Shown here: positions 16,460 to 25,843 of the stretch, in pieces
Layout: the number at the start of each line of letters is the position of its first letter
Position numbering within the stretch: the first letter of the stretch is position 1
NCBI GenBank assembly: GCA_021846685.1
Contig: JAJZWL010000006.1
Span: forward strand, 1 to 60,003
DNA from: a bacterium
Lineage (GTDB): Bacteria > Patescibacteria > Dojkabacteria > JAKAPS01 > JAJZLI01
DNA length: 60,003 nt
Reading direction: 5' to 3'
Position numbers and translations under genes: made by a program
The notes under the pieces: model-generated
Told to the model about the DNA's origin: nothing
Databases searched by the model: none
What the model saw: the letters and a program-made list of their open reading frames with translations, nothing else

Positions 16460-16481
16460 AAATAATCTAATTGATTATTTT
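16460..16481. terminator. Bidirectional terminator
   Basis: AAATAATC (16460-16467) pairs with GATTATTT (16473-16480) across a 5-base loop, with T-rich flanks on both strands. It lies exactly between the convergent 15478 and dus genes and overlaps the dus stop codon. Confidence 0.5.
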
Positions 16482-17430
16482 AAAAACTTTTACTGGATAA
16501 AAGATTTCTCACTTCTTCGATAGAGTTTGTATCCATTAATTCTATTCGTAATGCAGATGCTCCTTCCCAATTATTAACATATATTTTAAAAAATTTTTTA
16601 AGTATTTGAAAAGATTTATAGTCACCTTCTTTTTCATATCTATCTAAGTGGAAAAGAAGTATATTTATCATTTCTAAAGGAGAATGCTCTTTTACATTAG
16701 GATCAAAAATAAAAATATCCTTAAATATTCCTCTTCCTATCATTACTCCATCAACCCCAGTTTTCGAAGATAATTCAATACCTTCAGCATATGTAGATAC
16801 ATCTCCATTTCCAATAATTAAAGTTTTCGAAGATAATTTATTACGAAGTTGTACTACTTTTGAAATTTCTTCCCATCTGGCAGGAACTTTACTCATTTCT
16901 CTTACTGTACGAGCATGAATACTAATAGCTGATAATTCTTGCTTTAAAAGAAAACTAAACCAGTCTTCTGTTATAAGATGATCTATTCCTAATCTAGTTT
17001 TGACACTTACTGGAAGATTTCCAGCTCCTTTTTTAGTAGCATTTATAATATCTGCCACTTCTGAATATTGCCCAATTAATCCACCACAAAAACCACGTGC
17101 TACAATACCTTTTTCTGGACATCCCATATTAATATCAATTCCATCAAACCCCATCTGAGCTATATCTTTGGCAGCTTTATAATAAAAATCTAAATTTCTA
17201 CCCCATATTTGAGCTACTAATGGAATATTACTATTCTTATTACGATGAAGCCTTCTTATAACACGCTCTCTTCCTGGAGAAGATAACCCCTCTATTGAAA
17301 CAAATTCAGTAAAAAAAACATCAGGAGGAGATACTTTTTCAACTACATCACGGAAAACAATATCTGTTACGTCATCCATTGGAGCAAGAACAAAAAAAGG
17401 CTTTTTTAAATTAGTCCAAAAATTTAACAT
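16480..17430 (-). CDS. dus: tRNA-dihydrouridine synthase
   Basis: An FMN enzyme that reduces uridine in the tRNA D-loop. The 316-residue TIM barrel starts with the conserved FVLAPMDDVTD (residues 13-23). It contains DINMGCPEKG with the catalytic cysteine C104, VSVKTRLG, ISIHARTV and the FMN-phosphate loop NGDVSTYAEGIEL...GVMIGRG. The C-terminal helical RNA-binding domain is present. The segment FCGGLIG replaces the more common GAGAAL. Which D-loop position is modified cannot be told. The gene is convergent with a propeller gene. Confidence 0.95.
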   Translation of the reverse strand: MLNFWTNLKKPFFVLAPMDDVTDIVFRDVVEKVSPPDVFFTEFVSIEGLSSPGRERVIRRLHRNKNSNIPLVAQIWGRNLDFYYKAAKDIAQMGFDGIDINMGCPEKGIVARGFCGGLIGQYSEVADIINATKKGAGNLPVSVKTRLGIDHLITEDWFSFLLKQELSAISIHARTVREMSKVPARWEEISKVVQLRNKLSSKTLIIGNGDVSTYAEGIELSSKTGVDGVMIGRGIFKDIFIFDPNVKEHSPLEMINILLFHLDRYEKEGDYKSFQILKKFFKIYVNNWEGASALRIELMDTNSIEEVRNLLSSKSF

Positions 17431-17515
17431 AATTTCATTATTATATTTTAGAATTTAATAATCTTGTATATATAGAATTAAATATAAAACTAATGATATA
17501 TAGCATTAGTTCGGC

Positions 17516-17767
17516 TTATTTTTTATTTCCAGAAATTGAATTTCCTATGATAATAAGTATTAAAGCACCTATAAAAGCTACTAATATACTATATAAATTA
17601 AATCCAGTAACACCTGGGAATCCTAAAAAATTCATGAGGAAGCCTCCTATTAAAGCTCCTATTATCCCTAATATTATATCCATGAATAATCCTACAGAAC
17701 TATGAGTAAATCCAGAAGCCAGAGCTCCTGCAATAAGACCTAAAATTAACCACAAAACTATTCCCAT
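17516..17767 (-). CDS. GlsB/YeaQ/YmgE family membrane protein (1)
   Basis: 83 residues with three hydrophobic segments and the family opening MGIVLWLILGLIAGALASG, followed by the glycine-rich GIIGALIGGFLMNFLG. Members are small inner-membrane proteins annotated as transglycosylase-associated or stress-related; the molecular role is unsettled. It follows the MacAB-type operon by 54 bases on the same strand and could be its last gene. It is one of three paralogues in the window (28643, 46211). Confidence 0.88.
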   Translation of the reverse strand: MGIVLWLILGLIAGALASGFTHSSVGLFMDIILGIIGALIGGFLMNFLGFPGVTGFNLYSILVAFIGALILIIIGNSISGNKK

Positions 17768-17821
17768 AATTAAACCTCAATTAATATATCAATATTATAT
17801 CATATGGAATTAATAATAACT

Positions 17822-19051
17822 TTATTCATATCGAAGAGCTTCTATAGGAGAAAGCCTGGACGCTTTATATGCCGGGAAAATACCAAATATAAGTCCTATT
17901 GTAATAGATACAGTAATTGAAAGTATTATTGCAATAGAAGATATGATAAATGGAACCTTTATTATATAAGAGGCTACAATATAGTCAAGAAATATACCTA
18001 TAATTACTCCTATAAAACCTCCTATTATAGTAATAAGTATAGCTTCTACCAAAAATTGATATAATATATCACTATTTTTAGCCCCAATAGCTTTCCTTAA
18101 TCCTATTTCTCTAGTTCTTTCAGTAACTGATACAAGCATTATATTCATAATACCTATTCCACCTACAATAAGAGAAATTCCTGCAATTCCTCCTAAAAGT
18201 AGAGTAAATGTCCCAGTTATTGTATTTAATGTTGTAAGTATTTGAGTTTGATTAGTAATATTAAAATTTGCTTGATTTATATTAGTAATTCCTTGTACTC
18301 TCATTAGGGTATTTTCAACCTCAGAAGTAGCCTGATTCATAACATTAGCATTACTTGCCTGTAATACAATAGTACTATATCCAATATTCCCAAATAATTC
18401 ATTCTGTGCCGTACTAATAGGTACTGCTACTTGATTATCTTGATTAAATGACCCCCCTCCTGCAGACCCCTTCGATTGAGTCACTCCAATTACAGTAAAA
18501 GATGTATTTCCAATAGTAACATCCTTACCCATTGGGTTTGAATTTGGAAAAAGTTCACTTGCAACAGTTGGTCCTAATACAATTACAGGTAAACTGTCTT
18601 TTACATCAGGCTCTGTAATAAATGATCCTTTTGCCATTGTAATGTCATTTACACTCTGTGAGATTGGGGTTACTCCCTCTATTAATGTTACTGCATTTTG
18701 ACTTTTATAAATAAGCTGTCCTGATTTACTAATAACAGGAGATACTGCTATAACATCAGGAGTATTATTCCTACTTTGCAGTGCAATTATATCATTTTGA
18801 TTAAGAGCACCCGCAGTTCCTATTCCCTGTCTTACATTACCTACTTTAGCATTCCCAGGTGTGACTATAATAAGATTTGATCCTAAATTTTGAATATTCT
18901 GAGTGATTTTTGATTGAGCCCCTTGACCCACTGATATTAATGCAATTACTGAGGCTATTCCTATTATAATACCTAGAGCTGAAAGTATGGTTCTACCGAG
19001 ATTAATAGTAAGAGAATGTATAGATGTAAAAAATAAATTTTTTAAATTCAT
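17822..19051 (-). CDS. MacB-type ABC transporter permease
   Basis: 409 residues. It has an N-terminal membrane segment (ILSALGIIIGIASVIALISVG), a large periplasmic-type domain of about 220 residues (MacB_PCD) and three C-terminal membrane segments (FtsX-like). The conserved coupling motif TERTREIGLRKAIGA lies before the second helix. This is the four-helix topology of mechanotransmitting ABC systems of the MacB/LolC/FtsX class. It overlaps the ATPase gene by 4 bases, so the two are coupled. With the ATPase and adaptor it should move peptides, lipids or drugs outward. Confidence 0.93.
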   Translation of the reverse strand: MNLKNLFFTSIHSLTINLGRTILSALGIIIGIASVIALISVGQGAQSKITQNIQNLGSNLIIVTPGNAKVGNVRQGIGTAGALNQNDIIALQSRNNTPDVIAVSPVISKSGQLIYKSQNAVTLIEGVTPISQSVNDITMAKGSFITEPDVKDSLPVIVLGPTVASELFPNSNPMGKDVTIGNTSFTVIGVTQSKGSAGGGSFNQDNQVAVPISTAQNELFGNIGYSTIVLQASNANVMNQATSEVENTLMRVQGITNINQANFNITNQTQILTTLNTITGTFTLLLGGIAGISLIVGGIGIMNIMLVSVTERTREIGLRKAIGAKNSDILYQFLVEAILITIIGGFIGVIIGIFLDYIVASYIIKVPFIISSIAIILSITVSITIGLIFGIFPAYKASRLSPIEALRYE

Positions 19052-19737
19052 ACTCTGCTTTGTTTTATAATTTTATCTTCAATTAATAATCCATCCTTTA
19101 GCGTAATCTTTCTTTTTGCTCTATCTCCTATATCTTCTTCATGTGTAACTATCACTATTGAATGACCTTCATCATTTAAATCCTGTAAAATTTTTATGAT
19201 TTCTAATGTTGATTTTGAATCGACATTTCCCGTAGGTTCATCTGCTAATATTAATGTTGGGTCTTGTGTAAGGGCTCTTGCTATTGCAACTCTTTGTTGC
19301 TGCCCTCCAGATATTTGATTGATTTTAAAATAAGCACGTTTATCTATACCCAGTTTTTTTAAAATTTCCATTGCCTTTTTTTCTGCAATCTCAGTATTTT
19401 CTCCTCTATATATAAGCGGTAAGATAACATTTTCCATTACAGTTGTACGAGGTAATAGATTAAATGCTTGAAATACAAACCCTATATATTTATTTCTCAC
19501 AGATGAGAGTTCTTTCTCATTGATATCTATAGTATTGACCCCATCTAATATATATTCTCCTTTAGTAGGCTTATCTAATAGTCCCATGATATGCATTAGA
19601 GATGATTTTCCTGAACCAGAAGCACCCATAATGCTAACATATTCTCCAGATTCTATGTTAAGATTAACATTATCTAGCGCTATAACCTCATTATCAGTAT
19701 CACCATAGATTTTGTATATACCTTTTAAAGTGATCAT
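19048..19737 (-). CDS. MacB/LolD-type ABC transporter ATPase
   Basis: A 229-residue nucleotide-binding subunit. Walker A is GASGSGKSS (about 38-46), the Q-loop is FVFQAFNLLP, the signature is ISGGQQQRVAIARAL, Walker B is LILADEPTGNVD, and the switch histidine is in IVIVTHE. It is the stand-alone ATPase for the adjacent permease, whose gene overlaps by 4 bases; it also overlaps the upstream adaptor gene by 4 bases. Confidence 0.96.
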   Translation of the reverse strand: MITLKGIYKIYGDTDNEVIALDNVNLNIESGEYVSIMGASGSGKSSLMHIMGLLDKPTKGEYILDGVNTIDINEKELSSVRNKYIGFVFQAFNLLPRTTVMENVILPLIYRGENTEIAEKKAMEILKKLGIDKRAYFKINQISGGQQQRVAIARALTQDPTLILADEPTGNVDSKSTLEIIKILQDLNDEGHSIVIVTHEEDIGDRAKRKITLKDGLLIEDKIIKQSRV

Positions 19738-21053
19738 AATCCCAATTGTTTACCAATACCTTTTGCCTTTCCTCCTAAAGCCCCTTTCGCACGTGAAGTT
19801 TTTATATGAAATGAACTATTTCCATTTACTACAATCTTTTCACCAGCAGAAAGACCACTTGTGATCTGAGTAAAGTATATATTACTAATACCTACTTTTA
19901 CTAAATTTTTTATGTCCTTACCATTATGATTAAGGATTACAAAAGGTTTCCCATTTGCCTCATAAATTAATGCAGAATTTGGTACTAACAAAGCATTATT
20001 AGCACTTTTAGTTATTATATTCACATCAGCACTCATTCCAAGCTTAATCCCAGAAGGTGCATTATTAATACTTATAGTAACTCCATAATTAACTACATTT
20101 TGAATTATTGTAGAAGAAGGTTCTATTGATTTTACAGTACCTTTAAATGTTTGATTAGGATAAGCAGTTAGTGTTATATTTACACTTTGCCCATTAGCTA
20201 CACTAGCAATTGAACTTTCATTAACATATGCAAATATTTGAGCAGAAGATGTGTTTGCAACAGTTATAAAAGAATTTCCAGCAACATTTGAAATTCCACT
20301 TTGTGCAGATGCTATTCCCTTAGATCCACCCTGAGAAGAAGCTCCTACTTGCTCGTTTGGAGCAATAGAAGAAAGAAATATAACGGTTCCAGAAATAGGA
20401 GATGTGAGAGTAGCCTCAGAAAGAGCACTTTGAGCCTGTTCTAAATTTATATATGCATTATTCTTAGCATCAAGAAGGGGAGCAATATTATAATAAGCGG
20501 GTTGTGCATTTGCAAGATTTTGTTGATCTGTTTGTACTTGTGCATTATCAGATTGTACCTTTGCTAATATTGTAGAATAATTAGAAGAACTTGAAGGAGT
20601 AGCATTGAGTGTTGCTTGATCTGCACTTAAAGTTGCTTTAGATTGGTTAAGTGTGTTTTGTGCACTTTGTACATTTTGAGCAGACTGTCCATAAAAAGCA
20701 TTTATTTTCTGTTGCGCTGTATCATAGTTATTTTGAGCTATTTGAACATTTTGAGAAAGAGTAGCTGTATTTAAAGATGCTAACTTCTCTCCAACCTGAA
20801 CACTTTCCCCATCCTTAACATATACCTGTTGTAATTTCCCAGATATTGGAAAATTTAATTCTGCCATATTCCCAAAAATAACATTTCCAACAGAAGAAAC
20901 ATTTTGAGTGATATTTCCTGTTTTAACAGTATATAATTTAGTAGTTTTTGTCTTTGTTTTTACAAAAGAAGAATATACAAAATATATTATACCTAATCCA
21001 ACAACTACAAGTACTATTTTTGCAATAAGACTTCCCTTTATTATTTTTTTCAT
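19734..21053 (-). CDS. MacA/HlyD-type membrane-fusion adaptor
   Basis: 439 residues. An N-terminal membrane anchor (GSLIAKIVLVVVGLGIIYFVYSSF) is followed by a lipoyl half-motif (GKLQQVYVKDGESVQVGEKLA) and a long Gln/Asn/Ala-rich coiled-coil hairpin (about residues 110-215). Then come the second lipoyl half (ATLTSPISGTVIFL), a beta-barrel and a membrane-proximal domain. It should link the ABC permease to the exterior. In monoderm or CPR-type cells without a TolC partner it may instead guide substrate through the wall. It overlaps the genes on both sides by 1-4 bases. Confidence 0.93.
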   Translation of the reverse strand: MKKIIKGSLIAKIVLVVVGLGIIYFVYSSFVKTKTKTTKLYTVKTGNITQNVSSVGNVIFGNMAELNFPISGKLQQVYVKDGESVQVGEKLASLNTATLSQNVQIAQNNYDTAQQKINAFYGQSAQNVQSAQNTLNQSKATLSADQATLNATPSSSSNYSTILAKVQSDNAQVQTDQQNLANAQPAYYNIAPLLDAKNNAYINLEQAQSALSEATLTSPISGTVIFLSSIAPNEQVGASSQGGSKGIASAQSGISNVAGNSFITVANTSSAQIFAYVNESSIASVANGQSVNITLTAYPNQTFKGTVKSIEPSSTIIQNVVNYGVTISINNAPSGIKLGMSADVNIITKSANNALLVPNSALIYEANGKPFVILNHNGKDIKNLVKVGISNIYFTQITSGLSAGEKIVVNGNSSFHIKTSRAKGALGGKAKGIGKQLGL

Positions 21054-21430
21054 TACATTACAATTATAAATCTAGCAACAATGCCTTTCTTAGTATGTGT
21101 CCCTACAACACTAATTGTTACTCCACTTTTCAAAGTACTGATATTTACTAAATTACTTCCACTATATATCTTCGTACCCTTTGCTACGATTATATTTGTA
21201 CCATTAACATTTAATGTATTTTTAGTAATACTACTTATACTTCCTTCTTCATGTACAAATACAGGCTTTTTTGCTTTCCCAGCAAGTTTTCTTGTGCTAT
21301 TAGTATTCCTGGATATATTCCTTTTCCCTTTATGATGTAATACATTGTGAGGAAGAAAGTAACCAATAGCTCCAAATGCAATTGCTACTACTACTAAAAT
21401 AATAATATTTCTGACTTTTTCGTTTTTCAT
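21053..21430 (-). CDS. Anchored small protein, DUF5666-like
   Basis: 125 residues: one N-terminal membrane helix (IIILVVVAIAFGAIGYFL), a basic His/Lys/Arg-rich linker and a beta-rich external domain (EGSISSITKNTLNVNGTNIIVAKGTKIYSG) that resembles an OB-like DUF5666 repeat. It is the first gene of the four-gene MacAB-type operon and its stop touches the adaptor start, so it is probably an accessory subunit of the transporter. The family match is from pattern only. Confidence 0.7.
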   Translation of the reverse strand: MKNEKVRNIIILVVVAIAFGAIGYFLPHNVLHHKGKRNISRNTNSTRKLAGKAKKPVFVHEEGSISSITKNTLNVNGTNIIVAKGTKIYSGSNLVNISTLKSGVTISVVGTHTKKGIVARFIIVM

Positions 21431-21526
21431 AATAATAATTAATATAAAGTTATTAATACTTATACATTTTTTCTATGAAAAATGTTTCAAAAATAAAATT
21501 AATATTAAAAATATAATAATTTAGAG

Positions 21527-21532
21527 TATAAT
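21527..21532 (+). promoter_or_regulatory. -10 box upstream of C39-like peptidase gene
   Basis: TATAAT with 18 bases to the ATG at 21551, giving a leader of about 11 bases with no clear Shine-Dalgarno. Confidence 0.45.
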
Positions 21533-21550
21533 AATACAAACATATAAATA

Positions 21551-22051
21551 ATGAGAAAACATTTAAATATAAAACCATTCCAAGAAACTTTATACAAAGG
21601 TATGTGTGCACCTGCATCTTTAAAAATAGTATTATCTTTTTACGGAATAGAAAAATCAGAATCAGAATTAGCAAAGAATTGTAATACAAATAACCTGGGC
21701 ACAGATGATATAGGGTTAAAAAATACTGCTGAACTATTAGGGTTTAAAGTAAGTATAAAAAATAATAGTAGTTTTAATGATATAGAAAAATGGATAGATA
21801 AAAAAGTACCTGTAATCGTAAATTGGTTTACACGAGGAAGAACAGATTATACAGATTCAGCTGTTTCTGATGGTCACTACTCTGTAGTAGAAGGAATAGA
21901 TGATAAATATATTTATTTGCAAGATCCAGAAATAGGTAAAATTAGAAAAATTAAAAAAAATGATTTTATGACTATCTGGTTTGATTTTAAAGGAGAATAT
22001 ATTAAACCAAATGAATTAATAATTCGGCAAATAATTGCAATATACAAATAA
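21551..22051 (+). CDS. C39-like cysteine peptidase
   Basis: A 166-residue stand-alone papain-like peptidase of the C39 (bacteriocin-processing) type. The catalytic residues are C19 in YKGMCAPASL, H109 in SDGHYSVV and D125 in YLQDPE, with the usual spacing. There is no signal peptide, so it acts in the cytoplasm or at the inner face of the membrane. The ABC exporter gene begins 132 bases downstream on the same strand. In double-glycine peptide exporters these two modules are normally fused, so here they may form a split processing exporter. Confidence 0.82.
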   Translation: MRKHLNIKPFQETLYKGMCAPASLKIVLSFYGIEKSESELAKNCNTNNLGTDDIGLKNTAELLGFKVSIKNNSSFNDIEKWIDKKVPVIVNWFTRGRTDYTDSAVSDGHYSVVEGIDDKYIYLQDPEIGKIRKIKKNDFMTIWFDFKGEYIKPNELIIRQIIAIYK

Positions 22052-22183
22052 GATTATCAACTCCAAATCTAAAACTTAAACCATGCAGATACAGCTTTCG
22101 TAAATTTATATATAAATTTGCTACAGATGGCAATAGAAAAATGCATAAAACGTGGTAATATATATAAAATATATTAATAATAA

Positions 22184-24004
22184 ATGAAAAAGGTAAAGAT
22201 TTTTTTAAAAAAAATAAAAACTATCTTTGATGTAGTTTCTAGAAATTACATTAGAGTAAATAAAATCTTATGGAATAATGATAAGAAGGTATTACTATTG
22301 TCATTATTTAAAAGTTTAATAAGTTCTATTACTCCCATCATAAATGCTTTTATTTATGGAGCAATAATTGATCTTGTGATATCTAGTGTTGAAAAGAAAA
22401 CTAATATAGAAATACCTTTAATAATATTAATAAGTCTTTGGTTTGTAATCTATTTTATATCTACATATTTAAATACACTCTCTTATATAATATGGCAAAA
22501 AGTACAATTATTATTAAATAAAATCTATACTAAAGAATTTTTAGAAAAAATAAATAATGTAGGAATTAAAACTTTATATGATAAAGACTTTTATGATTAC
22601 TTTAATAAAGCTCAAGAACAATATCAGATTGCTGCAGGAAATGTTGGGAATTATTCATCACGTATTAATACAGCTTTACTCTCGTTTGTCTTTTCAATAA
22701 TAGTATTTTTCTACTTTTCTCCAATAATAGGGATCCTTGTATTGTTATCAATGATTCCTACTGTAATCTATGAAATTAATTTCTCTAAAATGTCATGGGG
22801 AATATGGAGTGAATCAAAGGAATATAGAAATTCTTACTACTCTTTAATCAATATATTTAGAAGAAACAATTCAGAAGAATTAAAAATACATAATACAGGA
22901 GAATATCTTAAAGAAAAGGTAGTTACATTAAATAATCAAAGATATGAAAGAGAAATGTCATTAACTAGAAAAAGAACATCTTTTAATTTATTTGGATCTT
23001 TCTTGGATACAGTTATATATATATTCTCTTCTGTATATATAATTTATGAGGCATTAGCCAAAATAATCCCCATAGGATCAATCGTAACATTCTTTTCTAT
23101 TTTAGGGAATTATATAGCTAGTGTCCAATATCTTATAAGCAGTTTTATAGATATTTATGAGTCAAGTCTATATCTTGATGATATTCATCAATATCTAGAA
23201 TTTGAATTAAAAGATGATATTATAAATGGAGAGATAAAAATAAAAAATAATAAGCAACACAAAATTGAATTTAAGAATGTATCATTTAAATATCCACAAT
23301 CAAAAAAATATATTTTTAAAGATCTATCTTTAACTATAGAACCTGGAGAAAAAATTGCAATAATAGGGGAGAATGGAGCAGGAAAATCAACATTTATAAA
23401 TCTTTTATGTAGATTCTATGATGTAAATTCAGGTGAAATACTCATTGATGGTATAAATATTAAAGATATAGATATACTTTCTTGGTATAACAATATAGGA
23501 ATACTCTTTCAAGATTATATAAAATATAATTTTAGTGCTAAAGAAAATATATATTTAGGAGATATAAAAAAGAAAGATAATAATTTAAAAGATATAATTA
23601 AATCTTCAAAGAAAGGAGGCTCGCATAAATTTATTCAAAACTTAAATAATCAATATGATACAATTTTAAATAATATAGATACAAATCTGTCTGGAGGACA
23701 GTGGCAAAAATTGGCACTATCAAGAGAATTTTTCAGGGATCCAGAGATTCTTATACTGGATGAACCCACTTCTAATTTAGATGCTAAAGCTGAAAATGAA
23801 ATTTTCAAAATAATAGAAAATACTGCTAAAGGTAAAACAGTAATATTAATTTCCCATAGATTTTCAACTGTCAGAAATGCTAATAAAATATTTGTATTTG
23901 AAAAAGGAAAAATATTAGAAGAAGGAAATCACCAAGAATTAATGAAATTAGAAGGTAAATATGCAGAACTTTTTAATTTACAGGCAAAAGGCTACAGAGA
24001 ATAA
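22184..24004 (+). CDS. ABC exporter (fused membrane and ATPase domains)
   Basis: A 606-residue half-transporter that would dimerise. The N-terminal region has six membrane segments (about residues 30-320). The ATPase domain follows with Walker A IIGENGAGKSTF (near residue 390), Q-loop GILFQDYIKYNFSAKENI, signature LSGGQWQKLALS, Walker B LILDEPTSNLD and the H-loop ILISHRF. It lacks its own C39 domain, but a separate C39-like gene lies just upstream. A peptide or lipid substrate is plausible. The GQWQK version of the signature tail is common in peptide exporters. Confidence 0.93.
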   Translation: MKKVKIFLKKIKTIFDVVSRNYIRVNKILWNNDKKVLLLSLFKSLISSITPIINAFIYGAIIDLVISSVEKKTNIEIPLIILISLWFVIYFISTYLNTLSYIIWQKVQLLLNKIYTKEFLEKINNVGIKTLYDKDFYDYFNKAQEQYQIAAGNVGNYSSRINTALLSFVFSIIVFFYFSPIIGILVLLSMIPTVIYEINFSKMSWGIWSESKEYRNSYYSLINIFRRNNSEELKIHNTGEYLKEKVVTLNNQRYEREMSLTRKRTSFNLFGSFLDTVIYIFSSVYIIYEALAKIIPIGSIVTFFSILGNYIASVQYLISSFIDIYESSLYLDDIHQYLEFELKDDIINGEIKIKNNKQHKIEFKNVSFKYPQSKKYIFKDLSLTIEPGEKIAIIGENGAGKSTFINLLCRFYDVNSGEILIDGINIKDIDILSWYNNIGILFQDYIKYNFSAKENIYLGDIKKKDNNLKDIIKSSKKGGSHKFIQNLNNQYDTILNNIDTNLSGGQWQKLALSREFFRDPEILILDEPTSNLDAKAENEIFKIIENTAKGKTVILISHRFSTVRNANKIFVFEKGKILEEGNHQELMKLEGKYAELFNLQAKGYRE

Positions 24005-24005
24005 T

Positions 24006-24485
24006 ATGGATATAGATCCACAATATATTAAATATTCTAAAAAAATAATACTAATGGGGAAAAAGGATCAAGAAATTTTGAGAAAATATAATATAATTAA
24101 TAATGAGATTATAGAATTACAAAAGAAAAATACAGAAGAATTAAAAAAAATAATCAAACAAATCGGTTGGCCTAAAACTTCGATAGTAGGGAAAGAAGCT
24201 TCTCTATATGCATGGTTAATTATACAGCACTCTGATTTTGACTTATCTTTCCAAGAAGAAGTTTTAAATATACTTAAATTAATTTCAGAAACTGAAAACA
24301 CAAACATGCAAATAGCATATTTAGAAGATAGAGTATTAATTAATAAACATCTTCCTCAAATATATGGAACCCAATTTAAAATTAAGAATGGAATAAAAAT
24401 ACCTCATAAAATAACTGATATCAAAAATGTTAATAAAAGACGAAGTGAAATGGGATTAAACAAACTAGAAGACTATATTAAATAA
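24006..24485 (+). CDS. DUF6624-like protein
   Basis: 159 residues, soluble. The core WLIIQHSDFDLSFQEEVLN, then AYLEDRVLINK and YGTQFKI, is the pattern of DUF6624, a family with no assigned biochemistry. The frame extends 45 bases upstream into the exporter gene, but the ATG at 24006, one base after the exporter stop, removes the overlap and matches the family start. Tight spacing indicates cotranscription with the ABC exporter. Confidence 0.78.
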   Translation: MDIDPQYIKYSKKIILMGKKDQEILRKYNIINNEIIELQKKNTEELKKIIKQIGWPKTSIVGKEASLYAWLIIQHSDFDLSFQEEVLNILKLISETENTNMQIAYLEDRVLINKHLPQIYGTQFKIKNGIKIPHKITDIKNVNKRRSEMGLNKLEDYIK

Positions 24486-24550
24486 AAATATTTTAAATGT
24501 AAGTATTTGCATAAAATACTTAGTTACTCTACAATATTCACATATTAAAA

Positions 24551-25138
24551 ATGACAAATTTTAAGTTTTACTATAATAAAAATAATATTTCATTAGATAT
24601 TATACTTCCAGGAGGAAATGGAGGAATAGATAGTGTTTTTATAACAAAAATATCTGAATTATCATTTAAAAAAGGACACTCTGCTATTGCAATTAACCAT
24701 CCTTTTTATGAAAGAGGAGAAAAACAAACATCTTCAAGAAATTTCAAAGAAGAAATCACTAATATGCTTGAAATATTAGAATATTGTCATTATAAAGATT
24801 ATAAAAATATAAGATTTATAGGAAAATCTTTAGGAGGAGTTATATCTGCATATTATTTATCATCACTTGAAAACAATGAAATGAATAAATACTCAATTAC
24901 TGTATTAGGATATGTATTGGGTTCTATAAATTTAAATAATTTTTTGGGAGATATAACTATAATTCAAGGTGAATTAGATAGATTTGGGAATATCAAACAA
25001 GTAAAAGAAGATATGCAAAATTCTAAATCAGATAATATTACATATTATGAAATTAAAGGTGCAGGCCACAGTTATGAAAATCTTAAAACTCAAGAATCAG
25101 AATTTCAAGATGAAGCGATATCAAAAATTAAATTTTAA
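24551..25138 (+). CDS. Alpha/beta hydrolase (dienelactone hydrolase/Tex30-like)
   Basis: 195 residues with nucleophile elbow IGKSLGGV (S93), a likely acid in QGELDRFG and a histidine in IKGAGHSYEN, so the triad is complete. The oxyanion region is IILPGGNGG (residues 17-25). It is compact, without a lid domain. The substrate is unknown. It lies 20 bases before the ITPase gene and 65 after the DUF6624 gene, so an operon of cytoplasmic enzymes is likely. Confidence 0.82.
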   Translation: MTNFKFYYNKNNISLDIILPGGNGGIDSVFITKISELSFKKGHSAIAINHPFYERGEKQTSSRNFKEEITNMLEILEYCHYKDYKNIRFIGKSLGGVISAYYLSSLENNEMNKYSITVLGYVLGSINLNNFLGDITIIQGELDRFGNIKQVKEDMQNSKSDNITYYEIKGAGHSYENLKTQESEFQDEAISKIKF

Positions 25139-25158
25139 CTTTAAATAAAACATTTAAT

Positions 25159-25686
25159 ATGAATATAAAAAATAAAGAAATTTTATTCTCAACAACTAAT
25201 AATAGAAAATTAAGAGAAGCTCAAGAAGGATGTAAAGAATTTGGAATAAAAATTAATCAAATTAAACTAGATATAGAAGAGATTCAATCAAAAGATACAT
25301 TATTAATAGCAAAATATAAGGCAAACGAAGCATTTAAATTAGTTAATCAACCCGTAGTAGTAACAGATACTTCATGGTCAATTCCTTCCCTAAATGGATT
25401 TCCAGGTGGATATATGAAAGATATAACAACATGGTTTGAACCAGAAGATTTTATTAATTTATTAAAAAATAAAAAAGATAAAAGTATTAGTTTTAGAGAG
25501 ACTATTGTATATAAAGATAAAAATAACACTAAAGTTTTTAATGATGATTATTTAGGGGTTATTATTGATACACCTAGAGGAGAAATAGGTAACAGTATAG
25601 AAAAGGTTGCTGAATTTAATGGAGTTACTATTGCTGAAAAACATGATCTCAATGAGATCTCCTATGATCCTAAAGATTATATTTGA
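25159..25686 (+). CDS. Non-canonical purine NTP pyrophosphatase (HAM1/RdgB-like)
   Basis: 175 residues. Hydrolyses dITP/XTP to monophosphates and pyrophosphate, keeping deaminated purines out of DNA. The N-terminal FSTTNNRKLREAQ matches the T-x-N-x-x-K nucleotide loop. VVVTDTSWSIPSLNGFPGGYMKD corresponds to the family's DDSGLxVxALxGxPGxYS segment, with TS replacing DSG. The C-terminal H-D motif usually present near the end is less clear. The protein is slightly shorter than E. coli RdgB. The stop is TGA. Confidence 0.82.
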   Translation: MNIKNKEILFSTTNNRKLREAQEGCKEFGIKINQIKLDIEEIQSKDTLLIAKYKANEAFKLVNQPVVVTDTSWSIPSLNGFPGGYMKDITTWFEPEDFINLLKNKKDKSISFRETIVYKDKNNTKVFNDDYLGVIIDTPRGEIGNSIEKVAEFNGVTIAEKHDLNEISYDPKDYI

Positions 25687-25759
25687 TATAAATTTGCAAA
25701 ATGGTATTCTAATTACTAAGTTAAAAAATCATACATCGATAATCACGACCTATAGAATA

Positions 25760-25788
25760 TTGACTTTCTCTTTTTTTTAATATAAAAT
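25760..25788 (+). promoter_or_regulatory. Consensus-like promoter of the 25.9-26.4 kb locus
   Basis: TTGACT (25760-25765), exactly 17 bases, then TAAAAT (25783-25788); TATAAA at 25781 is an alternative. It is followed by a leader of about 70 bases. The promoter lies inside an inverted repeat, ACGACCT (25745-25751) and AGGTCGT (25832-25838), that could be an operator or RNA stem. Confidence 0.65.
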
Positions 25789-25843
25789 ATGTCCGTACAT
25801 TCACAAAACATGCTCAAAACTTGTAAAATACAGGTCGTAAGCT

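Noticed and set aside
21453..21689. 78-residue hydrophobic frame on the minus strand
   Set aside because: Overlaps the promoter and start of the C39-like peptidase gene; its Phe/Leu/Tyr/Ile composition is what AT-rich antisense DNA gives by chance.
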